Below, one piece after another: positions 18,030 to 27,193 of a DNA stretch of 64,000 nucleotides; positions within the stretch are counted from its first letter, which is position 1; every line of letters starts with the position of its first letter. A program made the position numbers and the translations under genes. The DNA is taken from the NCBI RefSeq assembly GCF_010091945.1, contig NZ_WVIE01000012.1, positions 62,001 to 126,000 of the forward strand, given 5' to 3'. This DNA is from Myxacorys almedinensis A (GTDB lineage: Bacteria; Cyanobacteriota; Cyanobacteriia; Leptolyngbyales; Leptolyngbyaceae). Under the pieces are notes generated by a model. It had not been told where the DNA came from. It saw only the letters and a list, made by a program, of their open reading frames with translations, and did not search any database.

Positions 18030-18359
18030 ATGGTTGAACCGATCCCGTCCATTACTTTACCGCCTGCTCATCACCCAGAGCGAGAAGGAGAATGGCTACA
18101 ACAAAAGCTCCAGCACTGGCTAGATACAGAATTTTTACCAGAAATCATTAATCAAGTCATTGCTCGCCGCGCTGCACAAATTTTTGTCAGACAGCGAATG
18201 GAGGGAGAAGACGACTTAGGTGCTCTAGTGATGGCGATTATTGCTGAAATGCAGGCTTTCGATTTTTCTCAAAGTTTCTACAGCGAGTTTGCGATCGCCA
18301 ATGCCGTCAGCGACCTGCTGCTCGACAGCTTGGGCATCGATCGCTGTTGTGGGCAATAA
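18030..18359 (+). CDS. Conserved cyanobacterial hypothetical protein
   Basis: 109 residues, acidic and predicted helical, with no signal peptide or membrane segment. It contains WLQQKLQHWLDTEFLPE, ARRAAQIFVRQRMEGEDD and FYSEFAIANAVSDLLLDSLG. It resembles small conserved cyanobacterial proteins of unknown function from memory, but no domain name can be given. It reads away from aat and converges on rpsN 65 bases later. Its codon use, including a GCGATCGC site, matches its neighbours, which supports it as a real gene. Confidence 0.7.
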   Translation: MVEPIPSITLPPAHHPEREGEWLQQKLQHWLDTEFLPEIINQVIARRAAQIFVRQRMEGEDDLGALVMAIIAEMQAFDFSQSFYSEFAIANAVSDLLLDSLGIDRCCGQ

Positions 18360-18424
18360 GCAGAAACCGGAGACGCACTGAGGCTCAAGGATTTACGAAT
18401 CTATTCCTCAAACCCCAACGCTGA

Positions 18425-18727
18425 CTACCAGCTAGACTTGACTACCCCCGGAAGCAGCCCTTGGTGCGCCATCTCACGAATGCAGTGGCGAGATAGCCCA
18501 AAATCCCGGTATACCCCCCTCGGACGACCCGTAACCCAGCAGCGATTGCGGAGGCGGACTCTAGCGCTATTGCGAGGAAGCTGCTGAATTTGGCGGTGAA
18601 TTTCTAACTTCTCGGACTGAGACGTCGCCGCCTCAAACTGGTTTTTCAGTTCAGTCCGCTTCTCAGCATATTTCTCAAACGTCTTGCGGCGCTTTTTCTC
18701 GCGCTCAATCATGCTCTTCTTAGCCAT
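18425..18727 (-). CDS. rpsN: 30S ribosomal protein S14
   Basis: 100 residues, highly basic, starting [19 protein letters not shown], with the diagnostic C-terminal [21 protein letters not shown] and [17 protein letters not shown]. This is the long, zinc-free S14 type normal for cyanobacteria and chloroplasts. It binds 16S rRNA in the 30S head. As in most cyanobacteria, it lies outside the main ribosomal protein cluster. Confidence 0.97.
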   Translation of the reverse strand: MAKKSMIEREKKRRKTFEKYAEKRTELKNQFEAATSQSEKLEIHRQIQQLPRNSARVRLRNRCWVTGRPRGVYRDFGLSRHCIREMAHQGLLPGVVKSSW

Positions 18728-18843
18728 GAATCGATTTTGAACCTTGTTGTAAAGACACTGTTTCTGATTGTACTCAATAATGCTGTGGAATAGCTAGCTG
18801 ATCTTCAACGAACAACCCCTTTTATCCCTGTTTATCCCTGTGT

Positions 18844-19533
18844 TTATCCCTGGGCTGCTACGGTTTTCTCAGGCTGCGCGGCTAGAAAAGCAGAGGGGCA
18901 AAGGTCAGCCAGAGCACAGCGATCGCACTCTGGTTTTCGAGCATTGCACACAGCACGCCCGTGATAAATCAACCGAATCGACCAATTTTCCCAGTCGGGC
19001 TGCGGAATCAGCTTCATCAAATCCCGCTCGATCTTCACCGGTTCGGTATGGTTGGTCAAGCCCAATCGATAGCTAAGCCGCTTGACGTGGGTATCGACCG
19101 TGACCCCCAGATTCACCCCGAAGGCGTGAGCCGACACGACATTAGCAGTTTTTCGGGCCACCCCCGGAAGCTTGAGCAACGCTTCCATCGTTTGGGGAAC
19201 GCTGCCGTTAAAGTCTTCCACAATCATGCGACACGCCGCCTGAATGTTTTTTGCCTTATTTCGATAGAAGCCTGTCGATCGCACCAGTTCTTCTAGCTCT
19301 GATAGGTCTGCTCCTGCCAAGGCTGCCGCATCCGGAAAGCGACAAAACAAGGCAGGCGTCACCAGATTCACCCGGGCATCGGTGCACTGAGCCGACAGAA
19401 TAGTGGCAACCATCAACTGCACCGGAGTATCGTAATCTAGCGTGCAGGGCGCGTCAGAATACAGATGTTTCAGTCGCATCAGAAGCTCTAGGGCACGCTG
19501 TTTTTTGGCGGAAGTTTTTCGAGTGATGCTCAC
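18844..19533 (-). CDS. nth: Endonuclease III
   Basis: 229 residues. It has the helix-hairpin-helix LPGVARKTANVV with the catalytic Lys, the catalytic Asp in VTVDTHVKRL, and a C-terminal [4Fe-4S] loop with the four Cys in CNARKPECDRCALADLC (spacing C-x6-C-x2-C-x5-C). It is a DNA glycosylase/AP lyase that removes oxidised pyrimidines. The start is GTG, and its GTGA overlaps the TGA stop of rseP by four bases, so the two genes are translationally coupled. The C-terminal tail AAQPEKTVAAQG is not conserved. Confidence 0.95.
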   Translation of the reverse strand: MSITRKTSAKKQRALELLMRLKHLYSDAPCTLDYDTPVQLMVATILSAQCTDARVNLVTPALFCRFPDAAALAGADLSELEELVRSTGFYRNKAKNIQAACRMIVEDFNGSVPQTMEALLKLPGVARKTANVVSAHAFGVNLGVTVDTHVKRLSYRLGLTNHTEPVKIERDLMKLIPQPDWENWSIRLIYHGRAVCNARKPECDRCALADLCPSAFLAAQPEKTVAAQG

Positions 19534-20648
19534 TGGGGGATCAAGTTGACAGTATCTCGAATGATCAGGAAAACGCCTAATCCAAGCAGCAGCACCAAGC
19601 CCGTTTGCATGACCCCTTCCTGAATGCGATTGGGCAAAGGCTTGCCCCGTACCCCTTCGACAAGCAAGAAGGCTAGCTGTCCGCCATCTAATGCTGGCAG
19701 CGGCAAAATATTGATGATGGCAAGGTTAATGCTGATTAGGGAGGCAAAGTTAAACAAACTAGAGGCATCAGACTGGGCAATTCTAGCGCCCGTTGCTACG
19801 ATCGCGACCGGACCTGCAACCTGCTCGGCAGTCGTACTGAAATTGCTCAAAAGTTGCCCAAAGCCTTGCACCGTACGGACAACATTTTGCTGAAACTCAT
19901 CCGCTGCCCAGCTAAACAACTGCAAGACGGTGCTCGTGCGCTTGTAGTAAGTAAGTTTGCCATCGGGTTGAGGTTGGATATTGGGTTGGAGTTGGATGCC
20001 GATTCTGCCTTTGCCCTCAGCTTCCTTGGGGGTTACAGTCAGGTTAACCTGGTCGTTCTGACGTCGAATCAGCAAGTTGAGGGGCTGATTGGGATGAGAC
20101 TCGATTGCGTTTCTTAGGGCTGTGGTGGCTTCGGTCGAAATTTCCAAGGTCGAAGTTTCGCGCTGGGTAAACGGAACCGGCTTGCCATCGATCGCCAGCA
20201 CCACATCTCCATCTTGCACCCCGGCTTGGGCTGCCACATCTTGAGGCATCACCTTGGGAATCAGGACGCCAGGATTGTATTGAATACTTGGCATTCCCAC
20301 CAATCCCATCTGAGCGACCAAAACGAGGTAAGCAAACAGAAGATTGGCAATCACGCCTGCACTAATAACGATCGCCCGATCCAGCACGGGGCGATTCTTC
20401 AACAAATTTGGATCGTTTGGTGGAATGTTGCTATCTGGATCATCGTCGGGAAATCCGACAAAGCCACCGAGGGGTAAGGCACGAAGGGCATACTCAGTCT
20501 GCGTGCCTTGATATTTCCAAACGATCGGCCCAAACCCAAGAGAAAAGCGATTTGCATAGATTCCTTGCAGCCGCGCCGCTAAGAAGTGACCCAACTCATG
20601 AACAAAAATGAGAACCGCTAAAAGAAGAATGACCGCCAAAACTGACAT
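19530..20648 (-). CDS. rseP: RIP metalloprotease RseP (site-2 protease)
   Basis: 372 residues. The zinc-binding HELGH (residues 17-21) lies in the first membrane helix. A single PDZ domain (about 125-200) has the GVQDGDVVLAIDGKPV core. The second metal-ligand motif, NILPLPALDGGQ, lies near 320 in a later helix, and a hydrophobic C-terminal helix follows. It cleaves membrane-spanning segments of anti-sigma factors and signal-peptide remnants inside the inner or thylakoid membrane. One PDZ domain is the usual cyanobacterial arrangement. It is first in a two-gene unit with nth, overlapping by four bases. Confidence 0.95.
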   Translation of the reverse strand: MSVLAVILLLAVLIFVHELGHFLAARLQGIYANRFSLGFGPIVWKYQGTQTEYALRALPLGGFVGFPDDDPDSNIPPNDPNLLKNRPVLDRAIVISAGVIANLLFAYLVLVAQMGLVGMPSIQYNPGVLIPKVMPQDVAAQAGVQDGDVVLAIDGKPVPFTQRETSTLEISTEATTALRNAIESHPNQPLNLLIRRQNDQVNLTVTPKEAEGKGRIGIQLQPNIQPQPDGKLTYYKRTSTVLQLFSWAADEFQQNVVRTVQGFGQLLSNFSTTAEQVAGPVAIVATGARIAQSDASSLFNFASLISINLAIINILPLPALDGGQLAFLLVEGVRGKPLPNRIQEGVMQTGLVLLLGLGVFLIIRDTVNLIPQ

Positions 20649-21007
20649 AGGCGAAAACCTGCAAACCGTATTGAGAACTTTCTCTATTCTAGAGGCTGAG
20701 CAGGACTGTCACAAAACTTCACTACGAGGGAGATTGGTAGCGAATGAAATTGCCAGAAAACCTGCCTTGATGCTGAGTCACTCCCTACTCTACTCCCTAC
20801 TCTATAGAGCAGGAAGCCATAGACACGAGCTTGGCATCGGCATCTACTGCACTGTATCTACTGCGGCAAGCATCTAGACAGCCATGCATTACCCCATTCC
20901 AACGGTTTGAATTACCAGAACTCGCCCTGAGAATTACTGAATCCTCACAAAAAACCTTGCCAAAGTTTCAGGTTTGTCGTTATTATGATATTCGCGAAGA
21001 GCAACGT
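20649..21007. other. Intergenic region upstream of tRNA-Asn
   Basis: About 360 bases between the rseP start and tRNA-Asn. Short frames here (for example 20608-20877 and 20831-21028) run into rseP or the tRNA and lack ribosome-binding sites. A short tandem CTACTC-type repeat (ACTCCCTACTCTACTCCCTACTCTA near 20779-20803) is the only structure noticed. Confidence 0.35.
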
Positions 21008-21079
21008 TCCTCAGTAGCTCAGTGGTAGAGCGGTCGACTGTTAATCGATTGGTCGCAGGTTCGAATCCTGCCTGGGGAG
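21008..21079 (+). tRNA. tRNA-Asn (anticodon GTT)
   Basis: A 72-base cloverleaf: acceptor TCCTCAG pairs with CTGGGGA (one T-G wobble); the anticodon arm GTCGA/TCGAT carries the loop CTGTTAA with anticodon GTT; the T arm GCAGG/CCTGC carries TTCGAAT. No CCA is encoded. The aminotransferase gene starts 28 bases later on the same strand. Confidence 0.95.
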
Positions 21080-21107
21080 TTTATTAGAAGGGGACAAAAG
21101 CGGGAGT

Positions 21108-22340
21108 ATGCCTCACGGCAAGGCTGGCGCACAGGCGGATGACAGCAGCAAACTTCAGCCTTCTGACTTTAGGCAGCTTTGGTTGCTGGATTCAGAGGTT
21201 ACATTCCTCAACCATGGGTCGTTTGGGGCATGTCCGATCCCGGTTTTAGAATTTCAGCAAACATTGCGGCAGCGATTAGAGCAGCAGCCTCTTTTATTTT
21301 TCTCAAGAGATTTTGAAACGCTGTTGGACGAGACCCGCCAAACCCTGGCTAAATTTGTGGGTAGCGCGTCTGAAGATCTAGTCTTCGTTCCAAACGCGAC
21401 GACTGGGGTAAATGCGGTGCTGCGATCGCTCCCCTTCACCCCTAATGACGAACTTTTGACCACCAATCAGGAATACAACGCGTGCCGCAATGCACTTGAT
21501 TTTGTAGCAGAGCGAACAGGAGCAACCGTTGTTATTGCGGATGTGCCTTACCCTATCGCCTCTGCTGATCAAGTGATCGAACCTATTTTGCAAGCCGTTT
21601 CGTCAAAAACGCGGTTAGCTCTCCTCGATCACATTACCAGTCAGACAGGGTTAGTCTTGCCGATCGCACGCCTTGTCCAAGCCCTCACTCAACGAGGTGT
21701 TGAGACGCTAGTCGATGGTGCCCACGCGCCGGGCATGGTTCCGCTCAGTCTCCACGACATTGGCGCAACCTACTACACCGGAAACTGTCACAAATGGCTT
21801 TGCAGCCCTAAAGGAGCGGCGTTTCTCTATGTTCAGCGAGACAGACAAGATGCCATTCGCCCGCTCACGATTAGTCATGGGGCAAATTCTCCTCGGCGCG
21901 TTGGCGTTGCTCCTTTGGGGGAAGGTCGCTCTCGCTTTCAACTGGAGTTTGATTGGATGGGAACCGACGACCCCACCGCTTATCTCAGCGTTGCCAAGGC
22001 AATTGAGTGGATGGGGTTGCTTTTGCCAGGAGGCTGGGCAGAATTGAGAGCTAACAACCGAGACAAAGCGATCGCAGCACGAACGTTGCTCTGCGATCTG
22101 CTCCAGGTTGAGCCACCTTGCCCAGAAGAGATGCTCGGTTCACTAGCGACAATTCCCCTGCCGGATGGGTCTTACACTCAGCTTCAAAATGCCCTGTGGG
22201 ACGAGTTTCAGATCGAAGTCCCCATTGTGCCCTATCCCAACCCACCCAAGCGACTCGTGAGAATTTCGGCACAACTCTACAACACGCTGGATCAGTATGC
22301 CTATTTGGGGCGATCGCTGCTCACACTTTTTGCCAACTAA
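21108..22340 (+). CDS. Class V aminotransferase (isopenicillin-N-epimerase / cysteine-desulfurase-like)
   Basis: 410 residues, fold-type I PLP enzyme. Visible features: FLNHGSFGACP at the N-terminus, the cofactor-phosphate region PNATTGVNAVLRSL, LLDHITSQTGLVLP, VDGAHAPGMV with the PLP-contacting Asp, and the Schiff-base Lys in YYTGNCHKWLCSPKGAAF. The overall pattern is that of the CefD-like branch often labelled isopenicillin N epimerase, but the true substrate in cyanobacteria is unknown. It lacks the mobile active-site Cys loop of IscS-type desulfurases. The gene may be cotranscribed with tRNA-Asn 28 bases upstream. Confidence 0.85.
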   Translation: MPHGKAGAQADDSSKLQPSDFRQLWLLDSEVTFLNHGSFGACPIPVLEFQQTLRQRLEQQPLLFFSRDFETLLDETRQTLAKFVGSASEDLVFVPNATTGVNAVLRSLPFTPNDELLTTNQEYNACRNALDFVAERTGATVVIADVPYPIASADQVIEPILQAVSSKTRLALLDHITSQTGLVLPIARLVQALTQRGVETLVDGAHAPGMVPLSLHDIGATYYTGNCHKWLCSPKGAAFLYVQRDRQDAIRPLTISHGANSPRRVGVAPLGEGRSRFQLEFDWMGTDDPTAYLSVAKAIEWMGLLLPGGWAELRANNRDKAIAARTLLCDLLQVEPPCPEEMLGSLATIPLPDGSYTQLQNALWDEFQIEVPIVPYPNPPKRLVRISAQLYNTLDQYAYLGRSLLTLFAN

Positions 22341-22888
22341 GGCGCTATTTGCTCGACCTCCAAATCTTCATCCCAAGAATTACAGATCTTTGTTCACTCA
22401 TTTTTTGATCAGATTCCGCGATCCTTACCAAGAGAGTGAAACAGCGAATTGGGCATCTTAGAGAAGGCAAACAAAGTAAGTCGTCATTCGTGATTCGGTG
22501 ATGAAGGCGCTCTTCAAGTCACAAGAATGAATTTGGCTCTACGAGGGGTTGCCCATCACTCCTACCCTGACCTAATCCTCATGCTCTTCGTATCTCATAA
22601 GCTTCAGTTTCCGGTTTGGCAATATCTCAATCAGCCGTTGTTCCACCAAGTTTGCCCTCTGATCTTGAGCCCTAAGCGGTTTTGGTATCACTATAGAGTC
22701 GAACTGCTGGAGCGGTGTTTACTGACAACTTGGGAATCTCAACAGCACTACGAATAACCGCCTTGATGCTTGGAGAAACTAGAGCCTAACGTTTTGGGAG
22801 TGCAAATGTTCTGAGCCGTGCGATCGCACATTGATTGAACTTTTATATTACGATCGCAAATCTTGACAAGCACTAGACGCTAAACATT
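22341..22888. other. Intergenic region with one doubtful small frame
   Basis: About 550 bases between the aminotransferase and hydrolase genes. A 76-codon plus-strand frame (22527-22757, beginning MNLALRGVAHHSYPDL) has no good ribosome-binding site and no recognised family. It could be a small hypothetical gene or chance. Three unlinked GCGATCGC-like words occur near 22820-22860. No terminator or RNA was recognised. Confidence 0.35.
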
Positions 22889-23857
22889 ATGGCAACCTAT
22901 TCTGCAAGGGCAACGGAAATCATTGAAAAAACGCGATCGCACGAAGAGACCCTACGGTTAAACGGTGAATCGAGTCGGTCTCGATTTTTTTTGCGATCGC
23001 AGCCCACCGAAAAAGTGATTCTCTTTTTTCATGGCTTTACAGCGATTCCGCAGCAGTTTGTTCCCATTGCAGAAGCCTTATTTCAAGCAGGTCACAACGT
23101 TATCATTCCCCTCATGCCAGGGCACGGGCAAGCCGGAGACTGGAACCCAGAGAACCCGCCGCCATTACCAGAAGACATTTCCATCTATCAAACTTTTGCG
23201 ATCGAGTGGCTAGAGTATGCCAAATACTTTGGTGAAGCAGTCGTAGTCGGCGGACTTTCTGGCGGGGGAACGCTGGCAATGTGGCTCGCTGTTGAATATC
23301 CCCAAGTCATCGACCGAGCGCTGCTGTTCTCGCCCTACTACGCGAATACCAATGTGCTCGTCGATTGGGTCGTGCAAACGTTGGATATCTACTTCACCTG
23401 GCGACCAGACCCAGAAGTGGTGAGTTTTGGCTATCCAGGCTTTAGAATGCCTGCTTTGCGAATCTTTCTAGAGTTTGGGCAAGACCTGCTAGAACAGCTA
23501 AAAACGCGCCCGATCGCGCCTTCGTTAGTGGTGACCAGTGAGCGCGATCGCGCCATTAATCTATCCGATCTCGAAACCTTATTCCACAGGGCACTTCAGC
23601 ACCAGTCACGCTGCTGGTATATCTGTTTTGATGAGACGTTAGACATCGAGCACAACATGATGACGGCAGCCGAAGGCAATGAACATCAAGATTTGGTGAT
23701 TGCGATCGCGCAGGCGTATGTAAGCAGCCCGTTGACCTGGGCAGAAGCAATGCCCTATGTGCTAGCGATCGCCCAAGGCGATCAGGTGGAGGAATCGCTA
23801 GAACAACTTTACTCAACCCATCTGCGATCGCAGCCAAAGGATTCATCGTTTGAGTGA
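22889..23857 (+). CDS. Alpha/beta hydrolase (serine esterase/lipase-like)
   Basis: 322 residues, soluble, no signal peptide. The alpha/beta hydrolase core shows the oxyanion segment FFHGFTAIP, the lid-proximal PLMPGHGQ, the nucleophile elbow GGLSGGGT (Ser), an Asp in VVTSERDRAIN, and a late His in DIEHNMM. The N-terminal 40 residues and C-terminal about 40 residues fall outside the core. The family is broad and the substrate (lipid, ester or lactone) cannot be deduced. It is a stand-alone gene followed by an inverted-repeat region. Confidence 0.8.
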   Translation: MATYSARATEIIEKTRSHEETLRLNGESSRSRFFLRSQPTEKVILFFHGFTAIPQQFVPIAEALFQAGHNVIIPLMPGHGQAGDWNPENPPPLPEDISIYQTFAIEWLEYAKYFGEAVVVGGLSGGGTLAMWLAVEYPQVIDRALLFSPYYANTNVLVDWVVQTLDIYFTWRPDPEVVSFGYPGFRMPALRIFLEFGQDLLEQLKTRPIAPSLVVTSERDRAINLSDLETLFHRALQHQSRCWYICFDETLDIEHNMMTAAEGNEHQDLVIAIAQAYVSSPLTWAEAMPYVLAIAQGDQVEESLEQLYSTHLRSQPKDSSFE

Positions 23858-23970
23858 TTCAGGACTTACGCAACGGTTTTTCAAATGCGTAAGTCCTATG
23901 ATTGTTTATGAGCAATTGTTTAACCTCATCTCTCAAGATGCAGAGGTGAGGGCAAATCTGGCTATGAGAA

Positions 23971-24102
23971 CTAGTGGTCTGTCAAGATTGAAATGATGAC
24001 ACTGGGAATCGATGAGTGGATGGGTGGATGAGTGGATGGGTAACATCTCCATCTACCCATCTCACCCCTCTACCCATCCACTCAACGTTGACAATCTACT
24101 AG
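23971..24102. repeat. Palindromic repeat region with inverted ends and nested 15-bp direct repeats
   Basis: Imperfect inverted ends, CTAGTGGTCTGTCAA (23971) and TTGACAATCTACTAG (ending 24102), agree at 12 of 15 positions. Inside, GATGAGTGGATGGGT is present twice (24011 and 24027), and its complement ACCCATCCACTCA lies at 24072-24084. The whole 132 bp can fold into a long hairpin. It could be a degenerate MITE or an intergenic palindrome. No second copy was found in the window. Confidence 0.6.
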
Positions 24103-24193
24103 GCTTTCAAGAACTATGCTTTCATGCAGGCAAAAAAGGTATCTTCAAGCGCTTCTGTGATAGTCTAAATACCTCACAGCAACAGTGATACAG

Positions 24194-25000
24194 ATGAACT
24201 CTTTCAATCGAATTCAATCCATCTACACCGATGGCGCATGTTCTGGCAATCCGGGACCTGGCGGCTGGGGAACGGTGATTTATTTTGAAGGCGGAGCCGT
24301 GCAAGAATTGGGCGGCAGCGAGAGAGACACCACCAACAACCGCATGGAAATGCAAGCCGCGATCGCGGGTCTTAGCTATCTTGCCGACTCTGGGCAGCGT
24401 GACCCCATTATTCTTTACACAGACAGCGAATACGTCAAAAACGGCATCACTAAATGGATTGGCGGCTGGAAGAAAAAAGGCTGGAAAACCTCGACCGGAA
24501 AGCCCGTCCTGAATCAAGAATTATGGGAGATACTAGATCAATTCAATTCGAGTCAAGTTGAGTGGCGTTATGTTCGAGGGCATTCAGGCGACGTGGGCAA
24601 TGAGCGATGTGATGCGATCGCCCGCGCCTTTTCCTTAGGGAAGATCCCTGAATTGAAAACCCTCGATTCTCATCAACAGGGGGCTAATTTAGACATGATA
24701 GACGCTCAATCCCTAAGCGTGGCTACTTCCGACGAGAGCAAACCTAACGACAGTTTAGATAATGTTCCTCGCGAAATTCGAGTTGCCAATTTGCGTAACT
24801 CGGTTGATATGCTGCACATGGCAGACGAGATTGCTGCCAAAGGCTACCTAATCACAAGTTCAGAACTTGCAGATCTCATGGATATCAACGCCAGTGCGGT
24901 CACTAGCCGGGGTGATAACTGGGTATGGCGCAATTGGGTTGTGTCTAGAGTTCGTCGGGAAGGCAATCAGATTCTTTGGCAGCTAGAACGGGTAGATTAA
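24194..25000 (+). CDS. rnhA: Ribonuclease HI with cyanobacterial C-terminal extension
   Basis: 268 residues from the ATG at 24194; a GTG nine bases earlier is possible. Residues about 8-150 form the RNase HI domain with the catalytic acidic residues in YTDGACSGNPGPGG, NNRMEMQAA, LYTDSEYV and GNERCDAIA, plus the basic handle WIGGWKKKGW. It cleaves the RNA strand of RNA-DNA hybrids. The remaining 110 residues are an extra region. It ends with a compact helical segment (LRNSVDMLHMADEIAAKGYL to NWVWRNWVVSRVRREG) that looks like a winged-helix or similar small domain. Such extensions occur in cyanobacterial RNase HI from memory. Their role is unknown. Confidence 0.92.
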   Translation: MNSFNRIQSIYTDGACSGNPGPGGWGTVIYFEGGAVQELGGSERDTTNNRMEMQAAIAGLSYLADSGQRDPIILYTDSEYVKNGITKWIGGWKKKGWKTSTGKPVLNQELWEILDQFNSSQVEWRYVRGHSGDVGNERCDAIARAFSLGKIPELKTLDSHQQGANLDMIDAQSLSVATSDESKPNDSLDNVPREIRVANLRNSVDMLHMADEIAAKGYLITSSELADLMDINASAVTSRGDNWVWRNWVVSRVRREGNQILWQLERVD

Positions 25001-25125
25001 GCCACCGGAAGTTTTGGCACCTAAAAACGGTAGAAACGCTGGATTTCGTCTCTACCGTGTTGCTGAGTGTAAGTGGGGGAGACCCAAGCGAAATCGCACT
25101 AAATCCTAGCGGAGGGGGTTACACC

Positions 25126-25566
25126 TTAGCTGGCACTGCCGCCCACACCAGAACCAAGGACTCGATCATCCGGCGATGTCTTACGATGCCAACTGCCATC
25201 ATCATGGCGGACAAAGCCTTGTTTGATACTATTCCACGCCACTTGAAGAGCGGCTTCGCGGCTCAGACCATCGCCCTGACCATTTTTGAAGGCTGCCATA
25301 AAAATTTGGTCTGCACCATCCATCAGCTTATCCGTCACCTCGGACGGTAGCTTATCCTTGCCTTGCTCATCCACATCATCGCGTTTCGCAGCTTCGCGAT
25401 CTGCCGAGGTCTGGGGCTTGGCTAAATCAGCCTGGTCAACTCCATCTCCTTGCTTGTTTACAAGCTCTAGCTGTTTTTCGTTAGCGTCAAGCTGGGGGTT
25501 TGAATTAGCGCGATCGCCAGTTTCACCTTGGGCATTGCTCACATCAATGTTTTGCTCGGATGTCAT
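25126..25566 (-). CDS. ChaB-like domain protein with disordered N-terminus
   Basis: 146 residues. The first 75 are polar, rich in Asp, Gln, Asn and Lys, and likely disordered. Residues about 75-125 (LPSEVTDKLMDGADQIFMAA to AALQVAWNSIKQGF) resemble the ChaB fold, whose typical pattern is LP followed by IFxxAFN and AxxVAWxxVK. The C-terminus HDDGSWHRK continues that family pattern. An AGGAG ribosome-binding site lies 9 bases before the ATG, supporting a real gene. ChaB proteins have been linked to cation transport regulation, but that role is weakly established, so function should be treated as unknown. Confidence 0.75.
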   Translation of the reverse strand: MTSEQNIDVSNAQGETGDRANSNPQLDANEKQLELVNKQGDGVDQADLAKPQTSADREAAKRDDVDEQGKDKLPSEVTDKLMDGADQIFMAAFKNGQGDGLSREAALQVAWNSIKQGFVRHDDGSWHRKTSPDDRVLGSGVGGSAS

Positions 25567-25670
25567 AATGAATAACTCCTAAATTTTTATCTCAAACGTA
25601 ATAGTAGCCAAGACCTATTGGCTCGCCATCGTGCCTAAAGCAAGATTGCTTCTCTACCTTCGTATAGAGA

Positions 25671-27182
25671 TCAAACCTGGGCTAAGATGCACCCCGATCG
25701 GGCGGGCAACCTCAGCGTTAACTGGGCTTCTTCTGCCCATTCCATAGAGGCAGAACCGTAGAGAATCTTATTTGGTTTTGACATTAGCCCCAGATTCGAC
25801 AAGTCGATCTGAGCGTTTACCTTAGAGGTGCCGACATTGAGGGCAACAATCACTTCATCAGAACCGATCGAGGGTTCAGCGTTTGATTGAGCGAGTTCCT
25901 TTGAAGGTTGGCGCTGGGCTAAGCGCGCAAAGACATAGGTTGTTCCCTGGGCATAAATAACCTTATATTCTCCAGTCTGCAATGCCGGGTGAGCATGGCG
26001 CAAAGCAATCAACTGACGATGGCACTCATAAATCTCAGTATCCCAGTTGGCTTCGAGGGGAAAGCCGCGTCGGGAGTCTGGATCGATCGCGCCCGGTAGC
26101 CCAACTTCATCTCCGTAGTAAATGCTAGGCGCACCCGGAAATGTGAGTAGTAATAGCGTAGAAAGCTGGACGCTAGCGCGATCGCTCCCTGCAATGGTCA
26201 TCAGCCGCGCTGTATCGTGACTAGCAAGCAAATTTAGCTGCGTGAGTTGAATCTCCCAAGGATAGAGGTTGAGTAATGCTTGCATTTTGTCGGCATATTC
26301 TGGTGCAAACAAGGGTGGATAGGGCTGATAATCACGGCTTTGCACTTGTTCCATGACAACGCGATCGCCGGCGGCAAACGCGATCGTCGGGCCAGTAAAC
26401 AAATAATTCATTACGCCGTCAAACTGAGTGCCATCGAGCCAGGGGCGTGAATCGTGCCACACCTCGCCCACAATATAAGCATCTGGATTAATGGCTTTAA
26501 CGCGATCGCGGAACTCTTGCCAAAATCCTGGCGTTTTCACCTCAAACGGCACATCCAACCGCCAGCCATCAATGCCCAACTTAATCCAATGTTCGGCAAT
26601 CTCCATGATGTATTCCCGCACTTCAGGATTGTCGTGATTGAACACGGGCAGTGCTCGATTGTCTGCCCAACCTTCATAGTTAGCGGGATAGTCACCGTTG
26701 TAAGGATTGACGGGAAATTCATGAATTCTAAACCAATCTACCCAGGGCGAATGAGAACCGTTTTCTAATACATCATGAAAGAAGAAAAAGCCGCGACTTG
26801 AATGATTGAACACGCCATCAAGCACAACTTTAATCTTGCGTCGGTGCGCTTCGTCTAACAGGGCTTGAAACGCCGCATTGCCACCCAAAAGCGGATCAAC
26901 CTGATAGTAATCGTGGGTGTGGTAGCGATGGTTGCTAGCAGATTGAAAAATCGGCGTGAAATAAATAGCGGTGATGCCCAAATCTTGAAGGTAGTCGAGC
27001 TTTTCGATCACGCCCCACAAGTCGCCGCCTTTGTAGCCTTGCAGCGTCGGCATCGCGTGCCAATCTTCCCACCGAGCACCTTCGAGCAAGCGCTTGTGTG
27101 GGGTTTGACTGTGGGCAAAGCGATCCGGGAAAATTTGGTAGAAAACTGCGTGTTTGACCCAATCGGGCGTATGAATGTGCAT
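25671..27182 (-). CDS. GH13 alpha-amylase family enzyme (neopullulanase/cyclomaltodextrinase-like)
   Basis: 503 residues. The TIM-barrel starts at once (HTPDWVKHAVFYQIFPDRFA). All four GH13 conserved regions are present: DGVFNHSSRG, DGWRLDVPFE with the nucleophile Asp, GEVWHDSRP with the acid/base Glu, and LLASHDTARL with the transition-state Asp. The barrel is followed by a beta-sandwich C-domain. The N-terminal domain that makes neopullulanases dimeric is absent. There is no signal peptide, so it should act on glycogen-derived maltodextrins in the cytoplasm. A perfect 7-bp palindrome (27194-27215) lies just upstream, and no clear ribosome-binding site is seen. Confidence 0.9.
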   Translation of the reverse strand: MHIHTPDWVKHAVFYQIFPDRFAHSQTPHKRLLEGARWEDWHAMPTLQGYKGGDLWGVIEKLDYLQDLGITAIYFTPIFQSASNHRYHTHDYYQVDPLLGGNAAFQALLDEAHRRKIKVVLDGVFNHSSRGFFFFHDVLENGSHSPWVDWFRIHEFPVNPYNGDYPANYEGWADNRALPVFNHDNPEVREYIMEIAEHWIKLGIDGWRLDVPFEVKTPGFWQEFRDRVKAINPDAYIVGEVWHDSRPWLDGTQFDGVMNYLFTGPTIAFAAGDRVVMEQVQSRDYQPYPPLFAPEYADKMQALLNLYPWEIQLTQLNLLASHDTARLMTIAGSDRASVQLSTLLLLTFPGAPSIYYGDEVGLPGAIDPDSRRGFPLEANWDTEIYECHRQLIALRHAHPALQTGEYKVIYAQGTTYVFARLAQRQPSKELAQSNAEPSIGSDEVIVALNVGTSKVNAQIDLSNLGLMSKPNKILYGSASMEWAEEAQLTLRLPARSGCILAQV

Positions 27183-27193
27183 AGCTATTTTTT

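Noticed and set aside
20831-21028. 65-codon frame ending inside tRNA-Asn
   Set aside because: It overlaps the tRNA gene and has no translation signals.
22527-22757. 76-codon frame (MNLALRGVAHHSYPDL...)
   Set aside because: There is no ribosome-binding site and no recognised family. It was kept only as a doubtful frame in the intergenic entry.
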